Source: Clostridia bacterium (GTDB taxonomy: Bacteria; Bacillota; Clostridia; Oscillospirales; Acutalibacteraceae). Taken from it: 64,000 nucleotides of DNA. The notes beneath the pieces are model-generated. The model was not told the DNA's origin. It made no database searches and was given only the letters and a program-made list of their open reading frames with translations. Below are positions 50,334 through 58,588 of the stretch, in pieces. Within the stretch, counting starts at the first letter, position 1, and each line of letters starts with the position of its first letter. Made by a program: the position numbers and the translations under genes. Location: contig JAFQVM010000023.1 in the NCBI GenBank assembly GCA_017407995.1, positions 53,774-117,773 on the forward strand, written 5' to 3'.

Positions 50334-53300
50334 ATGCTTTATAAGCAAAATTACTTGAGTTCATTGCCGGATTCCTTATTCAAGAATCCAACATCCGAAT
50401 ACCGTGGCGCTCCGTTCTGGGCATGGAACTGCGCCCTTACCAAGGATGAGCTTCTAAGACAGATTGAAGTTTTCAAGGAGATGGGATTAGGCGGATTCCA
50501 TATGCACGTGCGTACTGGTCTTGAAACCGAATATCTCAGCGATGAGTTCATGCGTCTTATTAAAAACTGCGTTGACAAAGCAAAAGACGAAAAAATGCTC
50601 GCATGGCTCTACGACGAGGACAGGTGGCCCTCAGGTGCCGCCGGCGGTATTGTAACAAAAGATGAACAGTACCGTGCAAGACATCTGCTTTTCACCACCA
50701 GACCGTATAACGGTACTGTCGGCTTTACCGACGACTCATCGTCCCGTGGAGCACGCAGCGAAAACGGCAAACTTATCGCCTGCTATGACGTCACGCTCGA
50801 CAGCGATGGCTATCTTGCCTCATATAAACTGACTGACGAAGGCACTCCTGCTCAGGGCACCAAATGGTACGCATACCTTGAGATACACGGTGCTAACCCG
50901 TGGTACAACAACCAGAGCTATGTAAACACTCTTGATAAAAAAGCTATTGAGCGTTTCATAGAAGTTACACACGAAAAATATAAGGAGCACGTCGGTGATG
51001 AGTTCGGCGAAACTGTCCCCGCTATCTTCACCGATGAGCCGCAGTTCACACGCAAGGACAGATTAGACAACTCTACTGACCTTGAAGACATCATCATGCC
51101 GTGGACTGACGATTTCCCTGACACATACAAAGATACATACTCGCAGGATATCATGGATAGTCTGCCTGAGATTTTCTGGGACCTTCCCGACGGCAAAATC
51201 TCCGTTGCGAGATACCAATATCACGACCACATAGCAGAGAGATTTTCCGATGCGTTCGCCGATACCTGCGGTGAGTGGTGCCGCAAAAATGGAATAGCTC
51301 TGACCGGCCATATGATGGAAGAGCCGTCGCTTGACAGTCAGGCTGCAGCACTCGGCGAGGCTATGCGTTCATACAGAGGTTTTGACTTGCCCGGTATAGA
51401 TATGCTCTGCTCAAACAAGGAATATACCACCGCAAAGCAAGCGCAGTCCGCAGCACACCAATTCGGCTGTGAGGGTGTTCTTTCCGAGCTATACGGCGTT
51501 ACTGACTGGAACTTTGACTTCCGTGGTCACAAACTAAACGGTGACTGGCAGGCAGCTCTGGGTGTAACGGTACGAGTTCAGCATCTCTCATGGGTCTCCA
51601 TGAAAGGCGAAGCGAAACGTGACTACCCCGCTTCTATCAACTATCAGTCCCCCTGGTATAAAAAATATTCATGCATAGAGGACCACTTTGCAAGAGTTAA
51701 TACCGCACTGACAAGAGGTACTCCTGTTGTGCGTGTAGGCGTTATTCACCCGATTGAAAGCTACTGGCTGCACTGGGGACCCAACGACAAATCGGGTCTT
51801 ATGCGCCGTGAGCTTGACGAAAAGTTCAAAAACCTTACAGAATGGTTGCTTTTCGGTTCAGTTGATTTCGATTTCATCAGCGAATCGCTGCTGCCAATCC
51901 AGTGCGAAGAAGGCTCTAATCCACTCAAAGTTGGCAAGATGAATTATGATGTCATAATCGTACCCGACTGCGAAACTCTGCGCTCCTCAACTATTGACAG
52001 ACTCCAAAAATTCAGCGCAGACGGCGGAAAGCTTATATTCATGGGCAGCGCTCCCGCACTCGAAAACGCCATTCCCTGCGAACGTGGAAAAGATTTGTGC
52101 AAAAAGAACACACTTATCCCATTCACCCGTGCCGATATTTTAAAAGAACTTGATGCATACCGCACATTGTGTATCCGCCTCGATGACGGATATATGCCCG
52201 ATGGTCTTGTACACCAGGTACGTGACGACGGCGACAGCCTTTGGCTCTTTGTCGCAAACTCGCACGAGCCGTACAACAAGTTCGTTACCAACAGCAAGGA
52301 TATCGTAATAACTCTCGAGGGCGAGTTCTCTCCTGTTATCTACAACACCATGAACGGCGAAATAGAGCCTATCAACTTCGAATACATAAACGGCAAAACC
52401 GTAATTAAAGCTGAACTGTATGACTATGACAGCTTACTCCTCCGACTTTACAAAGGTCCCGGAGACTGCTGTCTGACTGCCTATTGCGAAAGCCAGAAAT
52501 TACAGATATCACTTCCTGCAGAAGTTGACTACACTCTCGATGAGCCGAACGTAATGCTTCTCGACATGGCTAAATTCGCTCTTGATAAAGATGAATTTTC
52601 CGACTATGAAGAGGAACTTCTCAGAGCCGACAACATCTGCCGTGAGAAGCTCGGCTGGTCTAAGAGAGGCGGCGCAGTCGTTCAGCCGTGGGTTATTGAC
52701 GAGGCCATCCCTGAGCACACAGTTTCACTACGTTTTGCAATCAACAGTGACATAGACTACACAGGCGCTATGCTCGCTCTTGAAGATGCAGAAAAAGCAG
52801 AAATTACCCTCAACGGCGAAAAGGTTTCAAATGATATTATCGGCTGGTATGTCGACAAATCCATAATGACCGTCAAACTGCCTCAGATAAGGAAAGGTGA
52901 AAATATACTCGACATCACTCTGCCTTTCGGACGCAGAACAAATGTTGAGTGGTGTTATCTGCTCGGTGATTTCGGTGTCGAAGTCAGAGGAAAAATAAAG
53001 AAAATTATCTCAAAACCCGACAAGCTCGCTTTCGGCAATATTGTACCGCAGGGGCTCCCCTTCTACGGCGGAAACATAACATATCACATGGATATTACCA
53101 GCGAGGGCGGAAATCTGTTAGTCAACGTGCCGCACTACGAAGGCGCATTGACAGAGGTGTTCCTCGACGGCGAGAGCAAGGGAGAAATCATTTTCTCACC
53201 TTACAATCTCGAAATAAAGAATGTTACCGCAGGCAGCCACCGTCTTGATGTCAAGCTCTACACAAACCGCAAGAATTCATTTGGCACAGTTCACCTTTCC

Positions 53301-53423
53301 GATGCAAACTTCCATTGGATAGGACCTGACGCCTGGCGTACGAAAGAATGCTGGTGGAGCTATGAATACTTCCTGTGCACCGCAGGTATTTTGTCCTCAC
53401 CTATAGTTTACAAATTAAAATAA
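50334..53423 (+). CDS. GH106-like glycoside hydrolase (putative)
   Basis: 1029 residues, no signal peptide, start supported by TTGGAGGAG. The N-terminal region has EYRGAPFWAWNCALTKDELLRQIEVFKEMGLGGFHMH, then AWLYDEDRWPSGAAGG and PAIFTDEPQ, which look like a TIM-barrel glycosidase related to GH106 (PF17132 type). Further motifs are GIALTGHMMEEPSL and EGVLSELYGVTDWNFDFRGHKLNGDWQ. A Rossmann-like domain (YDVIIVPDCETLRSS) and C-terminal beta-sandwiches follow (INSDIDYTGAMLALEDAEKAEITLNGEKV). GH106 members are alpha-L-rhamnosidases, but this protein is divergent, so the substrate is open. It lies 18 bases upstream of the ceramidase-like gene in one operon. Confidence 0.7.
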   Translation: MLYKQNYLSSLPDSLFKNPTSEYRGAPFWAWNCALTKDELLRQIEVFKEMGLGGFHMHVRTGLETEYLSDEFMRLIKNCVDKAKDEKMLAWLYDEDRWPSGAAGGIVTKDEQYRARHLLFTTRPYNGTVGFTDDSSSRGARSENGKLIACYDVTLDSDGYLASYKLTDEGTPAQGTKWYAYLEIHGANPWYNNQSYVNTLDKKAIERFIEVTHEKYKEHVGDEFGETVPAIFTDEPQFTRKDRLDNSTDLEDIIMPWTDDFPDTYKDTYSQDIMDSLPEIFWDLPDGKISVARYQYHDHIAERFSDAFADTCGEWCRKNGIALTGHMMEEPSLDSQAAALGEAMRSYRGFDLPGIDMLCSNKEYTTAKQAQSAAHQFGCEGVLSELYGVTDWNFDFRGHKLNGDWQAALGVTVRVQHLSWVSMKGEAKRDYPASINYQSPWYKKYSCIEDHFARVNTALTRGTPVVRVGVIHPIESYWLHWGPNDKSGLMRRELDEKFKNLTEWLLFGSVDFDFISESLLPIQCEEGSNPLKVGKMNYDVIIVPDCETLRSSTIDRLQKFSADGGKLIFMGSAPALENAIPCERGKDLCKKNTLIPFTRADILKELDAYRTLCIRLDDGYMPDGLVHQVRDDGDSLWLFVANSHEPYNKFVTNSKDIVITLEGEFSPVIYNTMNGEIEPINFEYINGKTVIKAELYDYDSLLLRLYKGPGDCCLTAYCESQKLQISLPAEVDYTLDEPNVMLLDMAKFALDKDEFSDYEEELLRADNICREKLGWSKRGGAVVQPWVIDEAIPEHTVSLRFAINSDIDYTGAMLALEDAEKAEITLNGEKVSNDIIGWYVDKSIMTVKLPQIRKGENILDITLPFGRRTNVEWCYLLGDFGVEVRGKIKKIISKPDKLAFGNIVPQGLPFYGGNITYHMDITSEGGNLLVNVPHYEGALTEVFLDGESKGEIIFSPYNLEIKNVTAGSHRLDVKLYTNRKNSFGTVHLSDANFHWIGPDAWRTKECWWSYEYFLCTAGILSSPIVYKLK

Positions 53424-53441
53424 TATAAAGGAGCAAAAAAG

Positions 53442-55520
53442 ATGAAAAAGACCTTTAAATCATCTCTTGCGTTTATTCTTGCGCTGACTATGATTTTCTC
53501 ATGTGCTTTTGCATCTTCAGCCTCAGCTGAAACCGCACAACCCTCTGACGACGGTATAACTCTTGCCGAGTTGCCCAAAAAGCTCATGGATGCCGCAAAA
53601 TACGCATACTACCTTTACGAAACCTATATGCCGCAAGAAGTCAAGGATATCAACAACAACGTAACAGACAGCGTAGGTAATCTTTTGACCCTTGACCCGA
53701 CCATCATAACTATTGACGGTAAAGATTACAACCTTACCTCTCTTATAGGTCTTATATCCGTACTCGGAAAGCTTGAAACAACCAAAGAAAAGACTGCGGT
53801 AGGCATGAAATATCTTGAACTGCTCTTCACTAAAATAATACAGTTCATAGCAGACCTGATTCCCATGCCCAGCGGGCTTACAAAACTCGAAGACTACAAG
53901 CCCGAAAGTAAAAACTTCTACAAAGGCAGCAAAACCTTTGCAACCGAGGCTGCTGACAATGCCAAGTGGCATCTCGGATACAGCCAGGCAAGCCTTGTCC
54001 CCGACGATGTCCTCAACGGAAATTACTATCTCGCAGGTTACCTGCTTCAGAATTTCCCGTCAAACACAGTTGAAACCGTACTTGATGACATGAAAGTACG
54101 TACCATTGTTATCGACGACGGACGTGGCAAGGCAGCTTTCTCTACAATAGAGTGTATCGGACTTGCAAACGCAGACGTAAAGCAGATACGTGAACGTGTT
54201 GAAAAAGAGCTTAAAGACAGCGGTATCATTTCCGTCAACGTTTTCGCAACACACTGCCACAGCTGTATAGACACTCAGGGTCTTTGGAATCCCTTCTTCC
54301 TCAAAATGGGCAAAAACATTGCCGTTTCTCTTACAGGATTCGGTAAGTACTCATCAGGCACTGACCCGAAATATATGGAGTTTCTGTATGATACCACCGT
54401 TGATACTATCGTGGAAGCTTGCAAAAATATGGAGCCGGGCGAGCTCTATGAAGCTACAATGGAGCTTTCCGACGATTACTTAAGCGATGACAGAGGTGTC
54501 TATGAAGCTGTTTCAAACCTCACAAGACTTCGCTTTGACCCCGATGATGAGAATTCAAAGGAAACCTATATAGTAAACATGTCTGCACACCCGTATATCA
54601 CCGGTCTTAAGACAGATAAGAGCAGCGGCAAAGAGCTTTCCGCTGACTACACCTACTATATGGAAGAAATCATCAGCAGTAACGAAAACAACAACACAAA
54701 CTTTATGTTCATAAACGGTGCGCTCGCAGGTATCTACTCTGCAAGAGGCGTCACAAACGACGGTGTTGATACTGTTCGCAGAAGCGAAGAAGCCACCCGC
54801 TATGGTCATGAGCTTGGACGCATGGTCGTTGCTATGGACATGAGCATCGACGACATAAAAGCTGCCGGCGATTGGCTGACTAATGATAAGTTCTATCAGG
54901 ATAACATCAAGCTCATCAACGAGAATACAGAACTTACAGCTGAAGAAAAAGCAGAAAGACTTGAAAACATCAGCGTCTGGTACGAAGACTGGCAGCCCGT
55001 TGAAGAAACGAAAGTTGAGCCTATTCTCAACATCATACACAAGGAAGTTATCGTCGAGATAACAAATCCCGTGATTGAGGCTGTCGGCAAGTGCAAGCTC
55101 GTAAACAATGAGATTTTCTATGATAAAAACAAAACACTCTATTCGGTAACTGAAATTGGCTATCTCGAAATCGGCAAGAATATCAAAATTGCTCTGTTGC
55201 CCGGTGAAATCAATCCCGAAATCGTAACAGGCAACGGCGAGTGCCTTGGCGAAAACTCTTTCTCAGGAGTAGATTTCGGATATCCGTCAATTAACGAGAT
55301 TGTCAGCGACTACTGCGGAGATGAAACTGAAGTCTTTGTTTTCGGTGAGGCTAACGATGCCTGCGGTTACGTCGTAACTGACAACGACTACTGTATGATT
55401 TTCTTTGATGACTCAGACACCTTCGGAGACCACTATCAGGAAACCATCTCATTCGGACGCACCGTAGCTTCTACACTCGTTAAAGGCTACGTCGAAATGA
55501 TGAAAGAAATCAAAAAATAG
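53442..55520 (+). CDS. Secreted neutral ceramidase-like protein
   Basis: 692 residues. The signal peptide is clear: MKKTFKSSLAFILALTMIFSCAFASSASAE, with cleavage probable after an ASA. A domain related to the neutral/alkaline ceramidase N-terminal fold starts around residue 165: WHLGYSQASLVPDD, VRTIVIDDGRGKAAFSTIECIGL, VNVFATHCHSCIDTQGLW (metal-site His pair at about 270), a second His at VNMSAHPYITGL, and late IALLPGEINPEIVTG and VFGEANDACGYVVTDNDY. Neutral ceramidases hydrolyse the amide of ceramide with zinc. This bacterial branch is poorly characterised, and the Cys in THCHSC is not standard (THTHS is usual). It is exported, in contrast to its operon partner. Confidence 0.75.
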   Translation: MKKTFKSSLAFILALTMIFSCAFASSASAETAQPSDDGITLAELPKKLMDAAKYAYYLYETYMPQEVKDINNNVTDSVGNLLTLDPTIITIDGKDYNLTSLIGLISVLGKLETTKEKTAVGMKYLELLFTKIIQFIADLIPMPSGLTKLEDYKPESKNFYKGSKTFATEAADNAKWHLGYSQASLVPDDVLNGNYYLAGYLLQNFPSNTVETVLDDMKVRTIVIDDGRGKAAFSTIECIGLANADVKQIRERVEKELKDSGIISVNVFATHCHSCIDTQGLWNPFFLKMGKNIAVSLTGFGKYSSGTDPKYMEFLYDTTVDTIVEACKNMEPGELYEATMELSDDYLSDDRGVYEAVSNLTRLRFDPDDENSKETYIVNMSAHPYITGLKTDKSSGKELSADYTYYMEEIISSNENNNTNFMFINGALAGIYSARGVTNDGVDTVRRSEEATRYGHELGRMVVAMDMSIDDIKAAGDWLTNDKFYQDNIKLINENTELTAEEKAERLENISVWYEDWQPVEETKVEPILNIIHKEVIVEITNPVIEAVGKCKLVNNEIFYDKNKTLYSVTEIGYLEIGKNIKIALLPGEINPEIVTGNGECLGENSFSGVDFGYPSINEIVSDYCGDETEVFVFGEANDACGYVVTDNDYCMIFFDDSDTFGDHYQETISFGRTVASTLVKGYVEMMKEIKK

Positions 55521-55530
55521 ACAGCATACA

Positions 55531-55569
55531 AAAAGCCGCCGCAAGAAATTTCTTGCGGCGGCACTTTTT
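55531..55569. terminator. Bidirectional terminator
   Basis: Stem GCCGCCGCAAGAAA / TTTCTTGCGGCGGC followed by CTTTTTATTTT on the plus strand and a T run on the minus strand. It ends the ceramidase-like operon and the DUF3006 gene. Confidence 0.85.
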
Positions 55570-55572
55570 ATT

Positions 55573-55791
55573 TTATTCGTCAAACAAATCGTCTGTCATG
55601 GCAACAGCCTCTTCACGCAGACGGTTTTCCTCATCAAAATCCTGCACGTATGTGCCGTCAGCCTGCTTTCTAAGCACACTTCCCTCATGCAAACCCTCAG
55701 GCAGAAATGACAGTGATATATTTACCATTGTATCGCCATCCTCACAGACAGCAAAACCGTTTTCAATTCTATCCACAATATAATATCCCAT
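55573..55791 (-). CDS. DUF3006 family protein
   Basis: 72 residues: YYIVDRIENGFAVCEDGDTMVNISLSFLPEGLHEGSVL followed by a charged helical tail ending DDLFDE. This is the DUF3006 pattern, a small SH3-like beta-barrel protein of unknown function. It lies 12 bases downstream of the ComEC-like metallohydrolase gene, a pairing that is common in Clostridia, and is the last gene of that run. Confidence 0.85.
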   Translation of the reverse strand: MGYYIVDRIENGFAVCEDGDTMVNISLSFLPEGLHEGSVLRKQADGTYVQDFDEENRLREEAVAMTDDLFDE

Positions 55792-55803
55792 AAACTAACA
55801 TTC

Positions 55804-56766
55804 CTATCTTTCTGAATCTGCAAAAGCTGTTTTCAGATTCTTTCCGTCTGACCCGACAATTATAGTGCCCTTAAGGTCTGTGCGCTCATAATCCACACCT
55901 GATTTGTCAAGCAGCTCAACTGTCTCCCTATGCGGATGACCGTAGTCATTGTCCTTTCCGCAGGATATCAGAGCCAGCGACGGCGAAACTGCTTTGAAAA
56001 ATTCCGCACAGGTTGAAGTGCTGCTGCCGTGATGTCCCATCTTCAAAACATCTGCTTCAACATCAGCTCCGCTGTCAAGGATACGCCTTTCGGATGCTGC
56101 TTCAGCATCGCCTGTAAACAGGAAAGAATTACTGCCGTAATCAAGACGCATTACAACAGAAGCATCGTTCAAATCTTCAGGTGTGCCGACCGGTCCGAGA
56201 ATCGTTATCTTAGCATCACCCAGCATATATTCAGCCTGAGGCTTTGCGGAAATCGTCTTTGCGCCGCTTGCTTTGACCGCCTTTATCAACTGTTTATATA
56301 TACTTGTGGTTGGCACAAGCTTATTGGGAAGTTTCGGCATTATAACTTTCTCAACCTCAAATGCCTCAATCACCTTAGGCATACTTCCTATGTGGTCGGA
56401 ATGAGGATGCGTTGCCACTACATACTCAAGCTTTTCAACGCCAATCGCTTTGAGATAGTTTATTATTGTTTCGTCGTTTCCACGCTCACCTGCATCAATC
56501 AGCATAGCGTGAGATTCAAACTTCACAAGTATGCTGTCACCCTGACCGACATCTATCATATGTACCGTGAGCGGTTGTTCGGCTGCAGATGCATCCTCAA
56601 CCGCTGTTTCGCCGCCAGACAGCAGTTCTCCCCATGTGGGAACGTCAAACGGCAGGTTCATATACGGTGCGGCTGTTATCAGGACTATCACCAGCGCCGC
56701 TATAACAAGTGTGATTATCTTCTTTTTCTTATCTTGGTTTACGTTTGTTGTACTTTTGTCCTGCAT
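55804..56766 (-). CDS. ComEC/Rec2-like MBL-fold metallohydrolase
   Basis: 320 residues. One N-terminal membrane helix (about 15-35) anchors an extracellular metallo-beta-lactamase domain: MIDVGQGDSILVKFESHAMLIDAG, VATHPHSDHIGSMPKVIE (HxHxDH zinc motif), SFLFTGDAEAASE, VLKMGHHGSSTSTCAEF and ISCGKDNDYGHPH. This is the C-terminal hydrolase part of ComEC standing alone, without the competence channel. It may degrade extracellular DNA or phosphodiesters; the substrate is not established for such stand-alone proteins. The start overlaps the ygiQ 3' end by 38 bases. Confidence 0.9.
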   Translation of the reverse strand: MQDKSTTNVNQDKKKKIITLVIAALVIVLITAAPYMNLPFDVPTWGELLSGGETAVEDASAAEQPLTVHMIDVGQGDSILVKFESHAMLIDAGERGNDETIINYLKAIGVEKLEYVVATHPHSDHIGSMPKVIEAFEVEKVIMPKLPNKLVPTTSIYKQLIKAVKASGAKTISAKPQAEYMLGDAKITILGPVGTPEDLNDASVVMRLDYGSNSFLFTGDAEAASERRILDSGADVEADVLKMGHHGSSTSTCAEFFKAVSPSLALISCGKDNDYGHPHRETVELLDKSGVDYERTDLKGTIIVGSDGKNLKTAFADSER

Positions 56767-58588
56767 TGGAGCTGTTCCCCTTATAATTATTTTTCGGCTG
56801 TCTCGGCTTTATCAAACAGTTTTTACCCATTCCGATAAGGTCGGTTCTGCCCGCTCGTTTAAGTGCCTCTTCAACCAAATCTCTGTTCTTCGGGTTGAAG
56901 TACTGCAACAATGCACGCTGCATCGCCTTTTCATGCGGATTCTTTGCAACGAACACCTCTTTAAGTGTATACGGGTCGAGTCCTGTATAGAACATACAAG
57001 TCGAAACCGTTCCCGGAGTCGGATAAAAATCCTGAACCTGCTCCGGACGGATATTCTCTCTTTTCAAAAATTGCGCCAGCTCCACAGCATCCTTCAGAGT
57101 GCTGCCAGGATGTGATGACATCAGATAAGGCACAAGATACTGCTCCTTACCGGCCTGCTTGCTAAGCGCAAAATATCTGCGTGCAAACCTTAGATATGCC
57201 TCAATATGAGGCTTGCCCATATAGTCGAGCACAGCGGCAGAACAGTGCTCCGGAGCAACTTTAAGCTGACCGCTGACGTGATATTTTACAAGCTCTTCAA
57301 AAAAGCTCTCATCCTTATCCTCAAGCAGATAGTCATAACGTATTCCCGAACGGATGAATACACGCTTGACCTTCGGCAGCTCCCGAAGCGTTCTGAGAAT
57401 ATCAAGATACTCCTCATGGTTCGCTTCAATACGTGGACAAGGCTTTGGTGCAAGACATTTTTTGCCCTTACAAAGACCTCGTTCAAGCTGTCCGCTGCAT
57501 GACGGCGCTCTGAAATTCGCAGTCGGACCGCCGACATCATGTATATATCCCTTAAAGCGGGGATTCTCTGTCAGCTTCTTAGCCTCTTTGACTATAGACT
57601 CTTTACTTCTGGCAGTTATAAATCTTCCTTGATGAAATGCGAGAGAACAGAAGTTGCACGCTCCGAAACACCCACGGTTATGGGTTATGGAAAACTCAAC
57701 CTCTTCAATTCCAGGTACACCGCCGAGCTTTTCGTAGGACGGATGATACGTCCTCATAAAGGGAAGTTCGTACACACGGTCAAGCTCCTCTGTAGTCAGA
57801 GGAGGCATTGGCTTATTCTGCACAAGCATCTTTGTGCCGTGGCGCTGTTTTACCATCTTACCTCGTACAAAGTCATGCTCATCCTGCTGTATTCTGCATG
57901 CAATAGCGTACTCACGCTTATTATTCTGACAGTTTTCAAACGACGGACACTCAGTTCCGCCAAATGGTGTATCCTTTGTATCAACGGCATAGCAGGTACC
58001 GAGAATATCGTGCATCTCGGATATCTTTTCGCCGCTGTTTAATCTGTTGGCAATCTCAACGGTCTGCTTTTCACCCATTCCGTAGGAAAGAAGGTCTGCG
58101 CCCGAATCAAACAGAATAGAGCGCCTTATCTTGTCGTCCCAATAGTCATAGTGGGCAAAACGTCTAAGCGATGCTTCAAGGCCACCGATAACAATCGGAA
58201 TATCACCGTAAGCTTCCCTTATCCTGTTGCAGTAAACTATAACCGCTCTGTCGGGACGAAGCCCCATTTTACCGCCGGCAGTATATGCATCTGTACTCCT
58301 GCGTTTTTTGGCTACAGTATAGTGCGCAACCATTGAATCTATATTGCCTGAGCTTACCATAAATCCCAATCGGGGCCTGCCGAAACGCTTGAAATCTTCA
58401 GCACTGTGCCAATCGGGCTGAGAAAGAAAGCCGACCTTATAACCCGCCGCTTCAAGAACTCTGGTTATTATCGCTGCACCGAAGCTCGGGTGGTCAACAT
58501 ACGCATCACCGCTGACATAGACAAAATCAACCTCGTCCCATCCACGGCTCTGCATATCTTTTCTGTTTATGGGCAGAAAATCGCTCAT
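56729..58588 (-). CDS. YgiQ family radical SAM protein
   Basis: 619 residues, normal length. It has FLPINRKDMQSRGWDEVDFVYVSGDAYVDHPSFG at the start, IVIGGLEASLRRFAHYDYWDD, the radical SAM cluster in ITHNRGCFGACNFCSLAFHQGRFI (CxxxCxxC), VGGPTANFRAPSC, PEHCSAAVLDYMGKP and QVQDFYPTPGTVSTCMFYTG. A Lys/Asn/Gly-rich tail follows. The reaction of YgiQ (UPF0313) is unknown. The start overlaps the ftsK stop (TAATG), so it is translated with it. Confidence 0.95.
   Translation of the reverse strand: MSDFLPINRKDMQSRGWDEVDFVYVSGDAYVDHPSFGAAIITRVLEAAGYKVGFLSQPDWHSAEDFKRFGRPRLGFMVSSGNIDSMVAHYTVAKKRRSTDAYTAGGKMGLRPDRAVIVYCNRIREAYGDIPIVIGGLEASLRRFAHYDYWDDKIRRSILFDSGADLLSYGMGEKQTVEIANRLNSGEKISEMHDILGTCYAVDTKDTPFGGTECPSFENCQNNKREYAIACRIQQDEHDFVRGKMVKQRHGTKMLVQNKPMPPLTTEELDRVYELPFMRTYHPSYEKLGGVPGIEEVEFSITHNRGCFGACNFCSLAFHQGRFITARSKESIVKEAKKLTENPRFKGYIHDVGGPTANFRAPSCSGQLERGLCKGKKCLAPKPCPRIEANHEEYLDILRTLRELPKVKRVFIRSGIRYDYLLEDKDESFFEELVKYHVSGQLKVAPEHCSAAVLDYMGKPHIEAYLRFARRYFALSKQAGKEQYLVPYLMSSHPGSTLKDAVELAQFLKRENIRPEQVQDFYPTPGTVSTCMFYTGLDPYTLKEVFVAKNPHEKAMQRALLQYFNPKNRDLVEEALKRAGRTDLIGMGKNCLIKPRQPKNNYKGNSSNAGQKYNKRKPR

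Noticed and set aside
56029-57115. Overlapping long plus-strand ORFs opposite the ComEC-like and ygiQ genes
   Set aside because: Both are shadows of well-recognised minus-strand genes and have no ribosome sites.
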